From: Colletes latitarsis
Lineage: Eukaryota; Arthropoda; Insecta; Hymenoptera; Colletidae
DNA length: 64,000 bases
Direction of reading: 5' to 3'
Assembly (NCBI RefSeq): GCF_051014445.1
Contig: NW_027488370.1
Coordinates: forward strand, 4,960,001-5,024,000
Below the pieces are notes generated by a model, which was not told the DNA's origin, did not search any database, and saw nothing but the letters and a program-made list of their open reading frames with translations. The position numbers and the translations under genes were made by a program. Positions 50,601 through 61,086 of this stretch are shown one piece after another. Each line of letters opens with the position of its first letter. Position 1 is the first letter of the stretch.

Positions 50601-50865
50601 TACTTTCGCGTTTTTCGCACACTTGTTGGCCAGATCCTGGGTTTTTTCTGGTTTGGATCCCGTAGTAATGAGGTTCCATACCGGAACAGTCAATTAAACC
50701 AGGTGGTGATTAATATTGTAGAGGATAACGCCGGTTATGTCTCGGTTGGGTCTGGGATTTTCCCTCATCTGGCTCGTAATTTCGCATTTTTCGCATACTT
50801 GTGGCAAGATCCTGGGCTTTTTCTGGTTTGGATCAGGTAGTAATGCGGTACCATACCGTAACAAT
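47700..50865. repeat. 18-monomer HOR unit, copy 2 (3,166 bp)
   Basis: Near-identical to copy 1. Differences noted: GCGGTACCACACC here against GCGGAACCACACC, GGTACCACACC against GGTACCAAACC, CACATAC against CACACAC near 48,487, TTCCATACC against TTCCACACC near 48,037, CCTAGTGG against CCTGGTGG near 49,294, and TATTGTAGAGG against TATTTTAGAGG near 50,717. Confidence 0.92.
49467..50800. repeat. Nested 528-bp trimer in HOR copy 2
   Basis: Starts at 49,467, 49,995 and 50,523, exactly 3,166 bp after those of copy 1. The same number of trimers in both units shows that the trimer expanded before the 18-monomer unit was duplicated. Confidence 0.88.
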
Positions 50866-51826
50866 CAATTAAACCTGGTTCAGAATAGCATTTTAGAGGA
50901 TCATGCAGGTTACGTCTGGGTTAGTTCTGGTATTTGGAATCATCTGGCTCATACTTTCGCGTTTTTCGCACACTTGTTGGCCAGATCCTGGGTTTTTTCT
51001 GGTTTGGATCCCGTAGTAATGAGGTTCCATACCGAAACAGTCAATAAAACCTGGTGGGGATTAATATATTAGCGGATAACGCCGGTTATGTCTGGGTTAG
51101 GTCTGGGATTTGCCCTCATCTGGCTCGTACCTTCGCATTTCTCGCATACTTGTTGGCCAGATCCTGGGCTTTTTCTGGTTTAGATCACGTAGTAATGTTG
51201 TTCCACACCGAAACAGTCAATTAAACCTGGTAGCGATTAATATTTTAGACGATAACGCCGGTTATGTCACGGTCAGGTCTGGGATTTGCCCACATCTGGC
51301 TCGTACTTTCGCATTTTTCGCATACTTGTTGGCCAGATCCTGGGCTTTTTCTGGTTTGGATAACGTAGTAATGTGGTACCACACCGAAACAGTCAATTAA
51401 ACCTGGTTGCGATTAATAGCTTAGAGAATAGCGCCGGTTATGTCTCGGTTAGTTCTGGGATTTGCCCTCATCTGGCTAGTACTTTCGCATTTCTCGCATA
51501 CTTGTTTGCCAGATCCTGGGCTTTTTCTGGTTTGGATCACGTAGTAATGTGGTACCACACTGAAACAGTCAATAAAAGCTGGTTCCGATTAGTATTTTAG
51601 AGGTTAATGCTGATTGTGTCTGGGTTAGTTCTGGTATTTGCAATGATCTGGCACATACTTTCGCGTTTTTCGCATACTTCTTGGCCAGATCCAGGGTTCT
51701 TTCTGGTTTGGATCCCGTAATAATGACGCTCCACACCGAAACAGTAAATTAAACCTGGTTGCGATTAATATTTTGGAGGATAACGCTGGTTATGTCTGGG
51801 TTAGTTCTGGTATTTGCAATCATCTG
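50866..51826. repeat. 18-monomer HOR unit, partial copy 3
   Basis: About 5.5 monomers in phase with copies 1 and 2. It leaves the unit within CAATCATCTG at 51,826, switching to TCTCATACGTTCGC. That monomer type is also found at 43.0 kb, so the exit joins sequence from elsewhere in the array. Confidence 0.88.
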
Positions 51827-54800
51827 TCTCATACGTTCGCAATTATCGCATACTTGTTGGCCAGATCCCGGGCTTTTTCCGGTTTGGATCACGTAGTAAT
51901 GTGGTACCACACTGAAACAGTCAATTAAACCTGGTTGCGAGTAATATTTTGGAGGATAACGCTGGTTATGTCGGGGTTAGTTCTGGTATTTGCAATCATC
52001 TGTCTCATACGTTCGCAATTATCGCATACTTGTTGGCCAGATCCTGGGCTTTTCCTGGTTTGGATCACGTAGTAATGCGGTACCACAAAGTAACAGTCAA
52101 TTAAACCTGGTTGCGATTAATATGTTGGAGGATAACGCCGGTTATGTCTGGGTTAGGTCTGGGATTTGACCTCATCTGGCTCGTACTTTCGCATTTCTCG
52201 CATACTTGTTGGCCAGATCCTGGGCTTTTTCTGGTTTAGAGGACGTAGCAATGTGGTTCCACACCGAAACAGTCAATTAAACCTGGTTGCGATTAATATT
52301 TTAGACGATAACGCCGGTTATGTCACGGTCAGGTCTGGGATTTGCCGTCATCTGGCACGAATTTTCGCATTTCTCGCATACTTGTTGGCCAGATCCTGGG
52401 CTTTTTCTGGTTTGGATCACGTAGTAATGTGGTACCACACTGAAACAGGCAATAAAAGCTGGTTCCGATTAGTATTTTAGAGGATAACGCTGGTTATGTC
52501 TGGTTTAGTTCTGGTATTTGCAATCATCTGGCTCGTACCTTCGCATTTCTCGCATACTTGTTGGCCAGATCCTGGGCTTTTTCATGCTTGGACCACGTAG
52601 TAATGTGGTGCCACACTGAAACAGTCAAATAAACCTTGTTCCGATCCATATTTTACAGGACAACGCCGGCTATGTCTGGGTTAGGTCTGGTATTTGCCCT
52701 CATCTGGCACGAATTTTCGCATTTTTCGCTTACTTGTTGGCCAGATCCTGGCCTTTTTCTGGTTTGGATCACGTAGTAATGTGGTACCACACTGAGACAG
52801 TCAATAAAATCTGGTTACGGTTAGTATTTTAGAGGATAACGCCGGTTATGTCACGGTCAGGCCAGGGATTTGCCCTCATCTGGCTCGTACTTTCGCATTT
52901 CTCGCATACTTGTTGGCCAGATCCTGGGCTTTTTCTGGTTTAGATCACGTAGTAATGTGGTCCCACACCGAAACAGTCAATTAAACCTGGTTGCGATTAA
53001 TATTTTAGACGATAACGCCGGTTATGTCACGGTCAGGTCTGGGATTAGCCGTCATCTGGCTCGAATTTTCGCATTTCTCGCATACTTGTTGGCCAGATCC
53101 TGGGCTTTTTCTGGTTTGGATCACGTAGTAGTGTGGTACCACACTGAAACAGTCAATAAAAGCTGGTTCCGAATAGTATTTTAGAGGATAACGCTGGTTA
53201 TGTCACGGTTGGGTCTGGGATTTTCCCTCATCTGGCTCGTAATTTCGCATTTTTCGCATACTTGTGGGCCAGATCCTGGCCTTTTTCACGCTTGGACCAC
53301 GTAGTAATGTAGTACCACACTGAAACAGTCAAATAAACATGGTTCCGATTAATATTTTACAGGATAACGCCGGCTATGTCTGGGTTAGGTCTGGTATTTG
53401 CCCTCATCTGGCTCGTACTTTCGCATTTTTCGCATACTTGTTGGCCAGATCCTGGGCTTTTTCTGGTTTAGAACACGTAGTAATGTGGTTCCACACCGAA
53501 ACAGTCAATTAAACCTGGTTGCGATTAATATTTTAAACGATAACGCCGGTTATGTCACTGTCAGGTCTGGGATTTGCCGTCACCTGGCTCGAATTTTCGC
53601 ATTTCTCACATACTTGTTGGCCAGATCCTGGCCTTTTTCATGCTTGGACCACGTAGTAATGTGGTACCACACTGAAACAGTCAAATAAACCTGGTTCCGA
53701 TTAGTATTTTAGAGGATAACGCTGGTTACGTCTGGGTTAGTTCTGGTATTTGCAATCATCTGGCACATACTTTCGCGTTTTTCGCATACTTGTTGGGCAG
53801 ATCCTGGGTTTTTTCTGGTTTGGATCCCGTAGTAATGAGGTTCCACACCGAAGCAGTCAATTCAACCTTGTGGCGATTAATATTTTAGAGGATAACGCCG
53901 GTTATGTCTCGGTTAGGTCTGGGATTTGACCTCATCTGGCTCATACTTTCGCATTTCTCGCATACTTGTTGGCCAGATCCTGGCCTTTTTCTGGTCTCTA
54001 TCACGTAGTAATGCGGTACCACGCCGAAACAGTCAATTAAACCTGGTTGCGATTAATATTTTAGAGGATAACGCCGGTTATGTCTCGTTTAGGTCTGGGA
54101 TTTGCCCTCATCTGGCACGTACTTTCGCATTTCTCGCATACTTGTTGGCCAAATCCTGGGCTTTTTCTGGTTTGGATCACGTAGTAATGTGGTAACACAC
54201 TGAAACAGTCAATAAAAGCAGGTTCTGATTAGTATTTTAGAGGATAACGCTGGTTATGTCTAGTTTAGTTCTGGTATTTGCCCTCATCTGGCTCGTACTT
54301 TCGCATTTCTCGCATACTTGGTGACCAGATCCTCGCCTTCTTCATGCTTGGACCACTTAGTAATGTGGTACCACACTGAAACAGTCAAATAAACATGGTT
54401 CCGATTAATATTTTACAGGATAACGCCGGCTATGTCTGGGTTAGCTCTGGTATTTGCCCTCATCTGGCTCTTACCTTCGCGTTTTTCGCATACATCTTGG
54501 CAAGATCCTGGCCTTCTTCTGGTTTGGATCACGTAGTAATGCGGTACCACACCGAAACAGTCAATTAAACCTGGTTGCGATTAATATTTTAGAGGATAAC
54601 GCCGGTAATGTCTGGGTTAGGTCTGGGATTTGCCCTCATCTGGCTCGTACCTTCGCATTTTTCGCCTACTTGTTGGCAAGATCCTGGGCTTTTCCTGGTT
54701 TGGATCACGTAGTAATGCGGTACCACACCGAAGCAGTCAATTAAACCTGGTTGCGATTAATATTTTAGAGGATAACGCCGGTTATGGCTTGGTTAGGTCT

Positions 54801-55794
54801 GGTATTTGCCCTCATCTGGCTCGAATTTTCGCATTTTTCTCATACTTGTTGGCCAGATCCTGGTCTTTTTCTGGCTTGGACCACGCAGTAATGTGGGCTC
54901 ACACTGAAACAGTCAATTAAACCTGGTTGCGATTAATTTTTTGGAGGATAACGCTGGTTATGTTTGGGTTAGTTCCGGTATTTGCAACCATCTGGCTGAT
55001 ACTTTCGCATTTTTTGCATACTTGCTGGCCAGATCCTGGCCTTTTCCTGGTTTGGATCACGTAGTAATGCGGTACCACACCGAAACAGTCAATAAAACCT
55101 GGTTGCCATTAATATTTTAGAGAATAATTCATGTTAGGTCTAGGTTAGGTCTGGGATTTGTTCTCATCAGGCTCGCACATTCGCATTTTTCGCATACTTG
55201 TTGACAAGATCCTGGGCTTTTTCTGGTTTAGATCATGTAGTAATGTGGCTCCACACCGAAACAGTCAATTAAACCTGGTTGCGATTAATATTTTAGAGGA
55301 TAACGCCGGTTATGTCACGGTTAGGTCTGGGATTTGCCGTCATCTGGCTCGAATTTTCGCATTTTTCTCATACTTGTTGGCCAGATCCTGGCCTTTTTCT
55401 GGCTTGGACCACGCAGTAATGTGGTCTCACACTGAAACAGTCAATTAAACCTGGTTGCGATTAATTTTTTGGAGGATAACGCTGGTTATGTTTGGGTTAG
55501 TTCCGGTATTTGCAACCATCTGGCTCATACTTTCGCATTTCTCGCATACTTGGTGACCAGATCCTGGCCTTTTTCTGGCTTGGACCAAGTAGTAATGTGG
55601 GACCACACTCAGACAGTCAATTAAACCTGGTTGCGATTAATATTTTAGAGGATAACGCCGGTTATGTCTCGGGTAGGTCTGGGATTTGTCCTCATCTGAC
55701 TCGTACTTTCACGTTTTTCGCATACTTGTTGGCCAGATCCTGGGCTTTTTCTGGTTTGGATCACGTAGTAATGTGGTACCACACTGAAACAGTC
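51827..55794. repeat. Mixed canonical monomers, right flank of the 18-monomer HOR
   Basis: About 22 monomers with no fixed HOR. Blocks at about 54.0-54.9 kb and 55.24-55.68 kb have close relatives at 57.4-58.85 kb, on the other side of the diverged block. One monomer near 55.1 kb contains a diverged-family patch. No gene. Confidence 0.85.
55119..55172. repeat. Diverged-family patch inside a canonical monomer
   Basis: AGAGAATAATTCATG, then TTAGGTCTAGGTTAGG and CTCATCAGGCTC, match diverged-family sequence near 63,453-63,510 and not the neighbouring monomers, which read AGAGGATAACGCCGGTTATG and CTCATCTGGCTC. The DNA on both sides is canonical. The patch may extend to about 55,205 (TTGACAAGATCC). 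It looks like a gene-conversion tract or a relic of an exchange between the two families. Confidence 0.75.
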
Positions 55795-57426
55795 TATTGA
55801 ACCTGGTTTCGATCAATATATTAGAGGATAACGCATGTTATGTCTAGGTTAGGCCGGGGATTTGCCCACATCAGATTCATACCTTCGCATTCTTCACATA
55901 CATGTTGGCCAGATCCTGGGTATATTCTAGTTTGGATCACGTAGTAATGTGGCACCACACTGAAACAGTCCATTAAACCTGGTTTCGATCAATATTTTAG
56001 AGGATAACGCAAGTTAGGTCTAGGTTAGGCCAGGGATTTGCCACATCAGGGTCATACTTTCACATTTTTCGCATACATGATGGCCATATCCTGGGTTTTT
56101 TCTGGTTTAGATCACGTAGTAATGTGGTACCACACTGAAACAGTCGATTAAACCTGGTTTCGATCAATATTTTAGAGGATAGCGAATGTTAGGTCTAGGT
56201 TAGGCCAGGGATTTGCCCTCATCAGGGTCATACTTTCGCAGTTTTAACATACATGTTGACCTGAGCGAGGTTTTTTTCTGCTTTGGATCACGTAGTATTG
56301 TGGTACCACACTGAAACAGTCAATTAAACCTGGTCTTGATAAATATTTTAGAGGATAACGCATGTTAGATCTGGGTTAGGTCTACGATTTGCCCTCATCA
56401 GGCTCATACTTTCGCATATTTCTCATACTTGTTGGCTAGATCCTGGGCTTTTTCTGGATTGGAACACGTAGTAATGTGGTACAACACTGAAACTGTCAAT
56501 TAGACGTGGTTTCCGTCAATATTTTAGAGGATAATACATGTTAGGTCTAGGTTAGGTCTGGGATTTGCCCTCATCTGGGTCATACATTCGCAGTTTCAAA
56601 ATACATGTTGACCTGATCGATGGTTTCTTCTGCTTTGGATCACGTAGTAAAGTGGTACCACACTGAAACAGTCAATTAAACCTGGTTTCGATCAATATTT
56701 AAGAGGATAACACATGTTAAGTCTAGGTTACGTCTAGGATTTGCCCACACCAGTCTCATACTTTCGCATTCTACACATACATCTTGAACAGATCTTGGGT
56801 TTTTTCTTGTTTCGATCACGTATTAATGTGGTACCACACTGAGACAGTCAATTAAACCTGGTTTCGATGAGTATTTTAGAGGATAACACATGTTAGGTCT
56901 AGGATAGGTCTGGGATTTGCCTTCATCAGGGTCATACTTTCGCAGTTTTAAAATACATGTTGACCTGATCGATGGATTTTTCTGCTTTGGATCACGTACT
57001 AATGTGGTACCACTGTGAAACAGTCCATTCAACCTGGTTTCGATCAATATTTTAGAGGATAACGCATGTTAGGTCCAGGTTAGGCCAGGGATTTGCCCTC
57101 ATCGGGGTCATACTTCAGCAGTCTTAACATACATGTTCAACGGATCCTGGGTTTTTTCTGGTTTGGTTCACGTAGTAATGTGGTACCACACTGAAACGGT
57201 CAATTAAACCTGGTTTCCATAAATATTTTAGAGGACAACGCATGTTAGGTCTAGGTTAGGCCTGGGATTTGCCCTCATCAGGGTCATATTTCAGCAGTCT
57301 TAACATACATGTTCAACGGATCCTGGGTTTTTTCTGGTTTGGTTCACGTAGTAATGTGGTACCACACTGAAACATTCAATTAAACCTGGTCTTGATAAAT
57401 ATTTTAGAGGACAACGCAAGTTAGGT
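55795..57426. repeat. Diverged monomer family, block 1 (about 9.3 monomers)
   Basis: Monomers still 175-176 bp (KpnI-register starts at 55,775, 55,951, 56,126, 56,302, 56,478, 56,654, 56,830, 57,006, 57,182 and 57,358) but with family-specific differences: TTTCGATCAATATT, AACGCATGTTAGG, CTAGGTTAGG and CATCAGGGTCATAC. A GCAGTTT-type monomer recurs at 56,238, 56,590 and 56,942, every 352 bp, so the block is partly dimeric. Monomers here also differ more among themselves than canonical ones do. Confidence 0.88.
57361..57426. repeat. Truncated 66-bp monomer at a family junction
   Basis: This diverged-family monomer runs normally to GCAAGTTAGGT, then passes straight into ACCACACCGAAACAG of a canonical monomer, omitting 110 bp of the repeat. 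GGT at 57,424-57,426 fits both sides, a 3-bp microhomology. I saw no other break in the 176-bp register of this size in the window. Confidence 0.9.
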
Positions 57427-60400
57427 ACCACACCGAAACAGTCAATTAAACCTGGTTGCGATTAATATTTTAGAGGATAACGCCGGTTATGTCTCGGTTA
57501 GGTCTGGGATTTGCCCTCATCTGGCACGTACTATCGCTTTTCTCGCATACTTGTTGGCCAGATCCTGGGCTTTTACTGGTTTGGATCATGTAGTAATGTG
57601 GTAACACACTGAAACAGTCAATAAAAGCAGGTTCTGATTAGTATTTTACAGGATAACACCGGTAATGTCTGGGTTAGGTCTGGGATTTGCCCTCATCTGG
57701 CTCGTACTTTCGCATTTTTCGCATACTTGTTGGCCAGATCCTGGGCTTTGTCTGGTTTAGATCATGTAGTAATGTGGTTCCACACCGAAAGAGTCAATTA
57801 AACCTGGTTGCGATTAATATTTTAGAGGATAACGCCGGTTATGTCACGGTTAGGTCTGGGATTTGCCGTCATCTGGCTCGAATTTTCGCATTTTTCTCAT
57901 ACTTGTTGGCCAGATCCTGGCCTTTTTCTGGCTTGGACCACGCAGTAATGTGGTCTCACACTGAAACAGTCAATTAAACCTGGTTGCGATTAATTTTTTG
58001 GAGGATAACGCTGGTTATGTTTGGGTTAGTTCCGGTACTTGTAACCATCTGGCTCATACTTTCGCATTTCTCGCATACTTGGTGACCAGATCCTGGCCTT
58101 TTTCTGGCTTGGACCAAGTAGTAATGTGGGACCACACTCAGACAGTCAATTAAACCTGGTTGCGATTAATATTTTAGAGGATAGCGCCGGTTATTTCCCG
58201 GTTAGGTCTGGGATTTGCCCTCATCTGGCACGTACTTTCGCATTTCTCGCATACTTGTTGGCCAGATCCTGGGCTTTTTCTGGTTTGGATCATGTAGTAA
58301 TGTGGTAACACACTGAAACAGTCAATAAAAGCAGGTTCTGATTAGTATTTTAGAGGATAACGCTGGTTATGTCTGGTTTAGTTCTGGTATTTGCCCTCAT
58401 CTGGCTCGTACTTTCGCATTTCTCGCATACTTGGTGACCAGATCCTCGCCTTTTTCATGCTTGGACCACGTAGTAATGAGGTACCACACTGAAACAGTCA
58501 AATAAACATGGTTCCGATTAATATTTTACAGGATAACGCCGGCTATGTCTGGGTTAGGTCTGGTATTTGCCCTCATCTGGCTCATACCTTCGCATTTTTC
58601 TCATACTTGTTGGCCAGATCCTGGCCTTTTTCATGCTTGGACCACGTAGTAATGTGGTACCACACCGAAACAGTCAATTAAACCTGGTTGCGATTAATAT
58701 TTTAGAGGATAACGCCGGTAATGTCTGGGTTAGGTCTGGGATTTGCCCTCATCTGGCTCGTACTTTCGCATTTTTCGCATACTTGTTGGCCAGATCCTGG
58801 CCTTTTTCTGGTCTGTATCACGTAGTAATGCGGTACCACGCCGAAACAGTCAATTAAACCTGGTTGCGATTAATATTTTAGAGGATAACGCCGGTTATGA
58901 CTCGGTTAATTCTGGGATTTGCCCTCATCTGGCTAGTACTTTCGCATTTCTCGCATACTTTTTGGCCAGATCCTGGGCTTTTTCTGGTTTGGATCACGTA
59001 GTAATGTGGTAACACACTGAAACGGTCAATAAAAGCAGGTTCAGATTAGTATTTCAGAGGATAACGCTTGTTATGTCTGGTTTAGTTCTGGTATTTGCAA
59101 TCATCTGGCTCGTACCTTCGCATTTTTCGCCTACTTGTTGGCAGGATCCTGGGCTTTTTCATGCTTCGATCACGTAGTAATGCGGTACCACACCGAAGCA
59201 GTCAATTAAACCTGGTGGCGATTAATATTTTAGAGGATAACGCCGGTTTTGTCTCGGTTAGGTCTGGGATTTTCCCTCATCTGGCTCGTAATTTCGCATT
59301 TTTCGCATACTTGTGGCAAGATCCTGGGCTTTTTCTGGTTTGGACCACGTAATAATGTGTTACCACACTGAAACAGTCAAATAAACATGGTTCCGATTAA
59401 TATTTAACAGGATAACGCCGGCTATGTCTGGGTTAGGTCTGGTATTTGCCCCTCATCTGGCTCGTACTTTCGCATTTTTCGCATACTTGTTCTTCAGATG
59501 CTGGGCTTTCTCTGGTTTGGATCACGTAGTAATGTGGTACCACACTGAAACAGTCAATTCAACCTGGTGGCGATTAATATTTTAAAGGATAACGCCGGTT
59601 ATGTCTCCGTTAGGTTTGGGATTTTCCCACATCTGGCTCGTAATTTCGCATTTTTCGCATACTTGTTGGCCAGATCCTGGCCTTTTTCATGCTTGGACCA
59701 CGTAGTAATGTGGTACCACACTGAAACAGTCAAATAAACCTGGTTCCGATTAGTATTTTAGAGGATAACGCTGGTTATGTCTGGTTTAGTTCTGGTATTT
59801 GCAATCTTCTGGCTCGTACCTTCGCATTTTTCGCCAACTTGTGGCAAGATCCTGGGGTTTTTCAGGTTTGGATCAGGTAGTAATGCGGTACCACACCTTA
59901 ACAGTCAATTAAACCTGGTTCCGAATAGTATTTTAGAGGATAACGCAGGTTACGTCTGGGTTAGTTCTGGTATTTGCAATCATCTGGCACATACTTTCGC
60001 GTTTTTCGCATATTTGTTGGGCAGATCCTGGGTTTTTTCTGGTTTGGATCCCGTAGTAATGAGGTTCCACACCGAAGCAGTCAGTTCAACCTGGTGGCGA
60101 TTAATATTTTAGAGGATAACGCCGGTTATGTCTCGGTTAGGTCTGGGATTTGACCTCATCTGGCTCATACTTTCGCATTTCTCGCATACTTGTTGGCCAG
60201 ATCCAGGGCTTTTTCTGGTTTGTATCCCGTCGTAATGTGGTTCCACACAGAAACAGTCAATTAAACCCGGTTGCGATTAATATTTTAGAGGATAACGCCG
60301 GTTATGTCTGGGTTAGGTCTGGGATTTGCCCTCATCTGGCTCGTACTTTCGCATTTCTCGCATACTTGTCGGCCAGATCCTGGGCTTCTTCTGGTTTGGA

Positions 60401-61086
60401 TTCGTAGTATTGTGGTACCACACTGAAACAGTCAATAAAAGCTGGTTCCGATTAGTATTTTAGAGGATAACGCTGGTTATGTCTGGATTAGTTCTGGTAT
60501 TTGCAATCATCTGGCTCGTACCTTCGCATTTTCCGCCTACTTGTTGGCATGATCCTGGGCTTTTTCATGCTTGGACCACGTAGTAATGTGGTACCACACT
60601 GAAGCAGTCAAATAAACCTGGTTCCGATTAATATTTTACAGGATAACGCCGGCTATGTCTCGGTTAGGTCTGGGATTTTCCCTCATCTGGCTCGTACCTT
60701 CGCATTTTTCGCCTATTTGTTGGCAAGATCCTGGGCTTTTTCTGATTTGGACCACGTAGTAATGTGGTGCCACACTGTAACAGTCAAATAAACCTGGTTC
60801 CGATCAATATTTTACAGGATAACGCCGGCTATGTCTGGTTTAGTTCTGGTATTTGCAATCATCTGGCTCGTACCTTCGCATTTTTCGCCTACCTGTGGCA
60901 AGATCCTGGGCTTTTTCTGGTTTGGATCAGGTAGTAATGCGGTACCACACCTTAACAGTCAATTAAACATGGTTCCGAATAGTATTTTAGGGGATAACGC
61001 CGGTTATGTCCCGTTTAGGTCTGGGATTTGCCCTCATCTGGCACGTACTTTCGCATTTCTCGCATACTTGTTGGCCAAATCCTGGG
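57427..61086. repeat. Canonical monomer island between diverged blocks
   Basis: About 21 canonical monomers. 57,427-57,650 resembles 54,020-54,245 and also 58,2xx onward. 57,760-58,180 resembles 55,240-55,650. 59.4-60.1 kb resembles 21.9-22.6 kb, including the rare TTCTTCAG monomer. The island ends near 61,086, where a canonical CAAATCCTGGG is joined to diverged-family sequence. No gene. Confidence 0.85.

Noticed and set aside
56150..56175. GGTTTCGATCAA resembles an RNA polymerase III B box
   Set aside because: It matches the GGTTCGANTCC pattern at only about 7 of 11 positions, with no A box or tRNA-like folding nearby, and it recurs in every diverged monomer.
55795..57426. Diverged block as a transposon or other foreign insert
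   Set aside because: It keeps the 176-bp period, orientation and most landmarks of the satellite, so it is a diverged family of the same repeat.
60395..60411. Possible CENP-B box (TTCG....A..CGGG)
   Set aside because: The nearest string I found, TTCGTAGTATTGTGG, fails at the required CGGG and occurs once through a local deletion. I found no sequence matching the conserved core in ordinary monomers on either strand.
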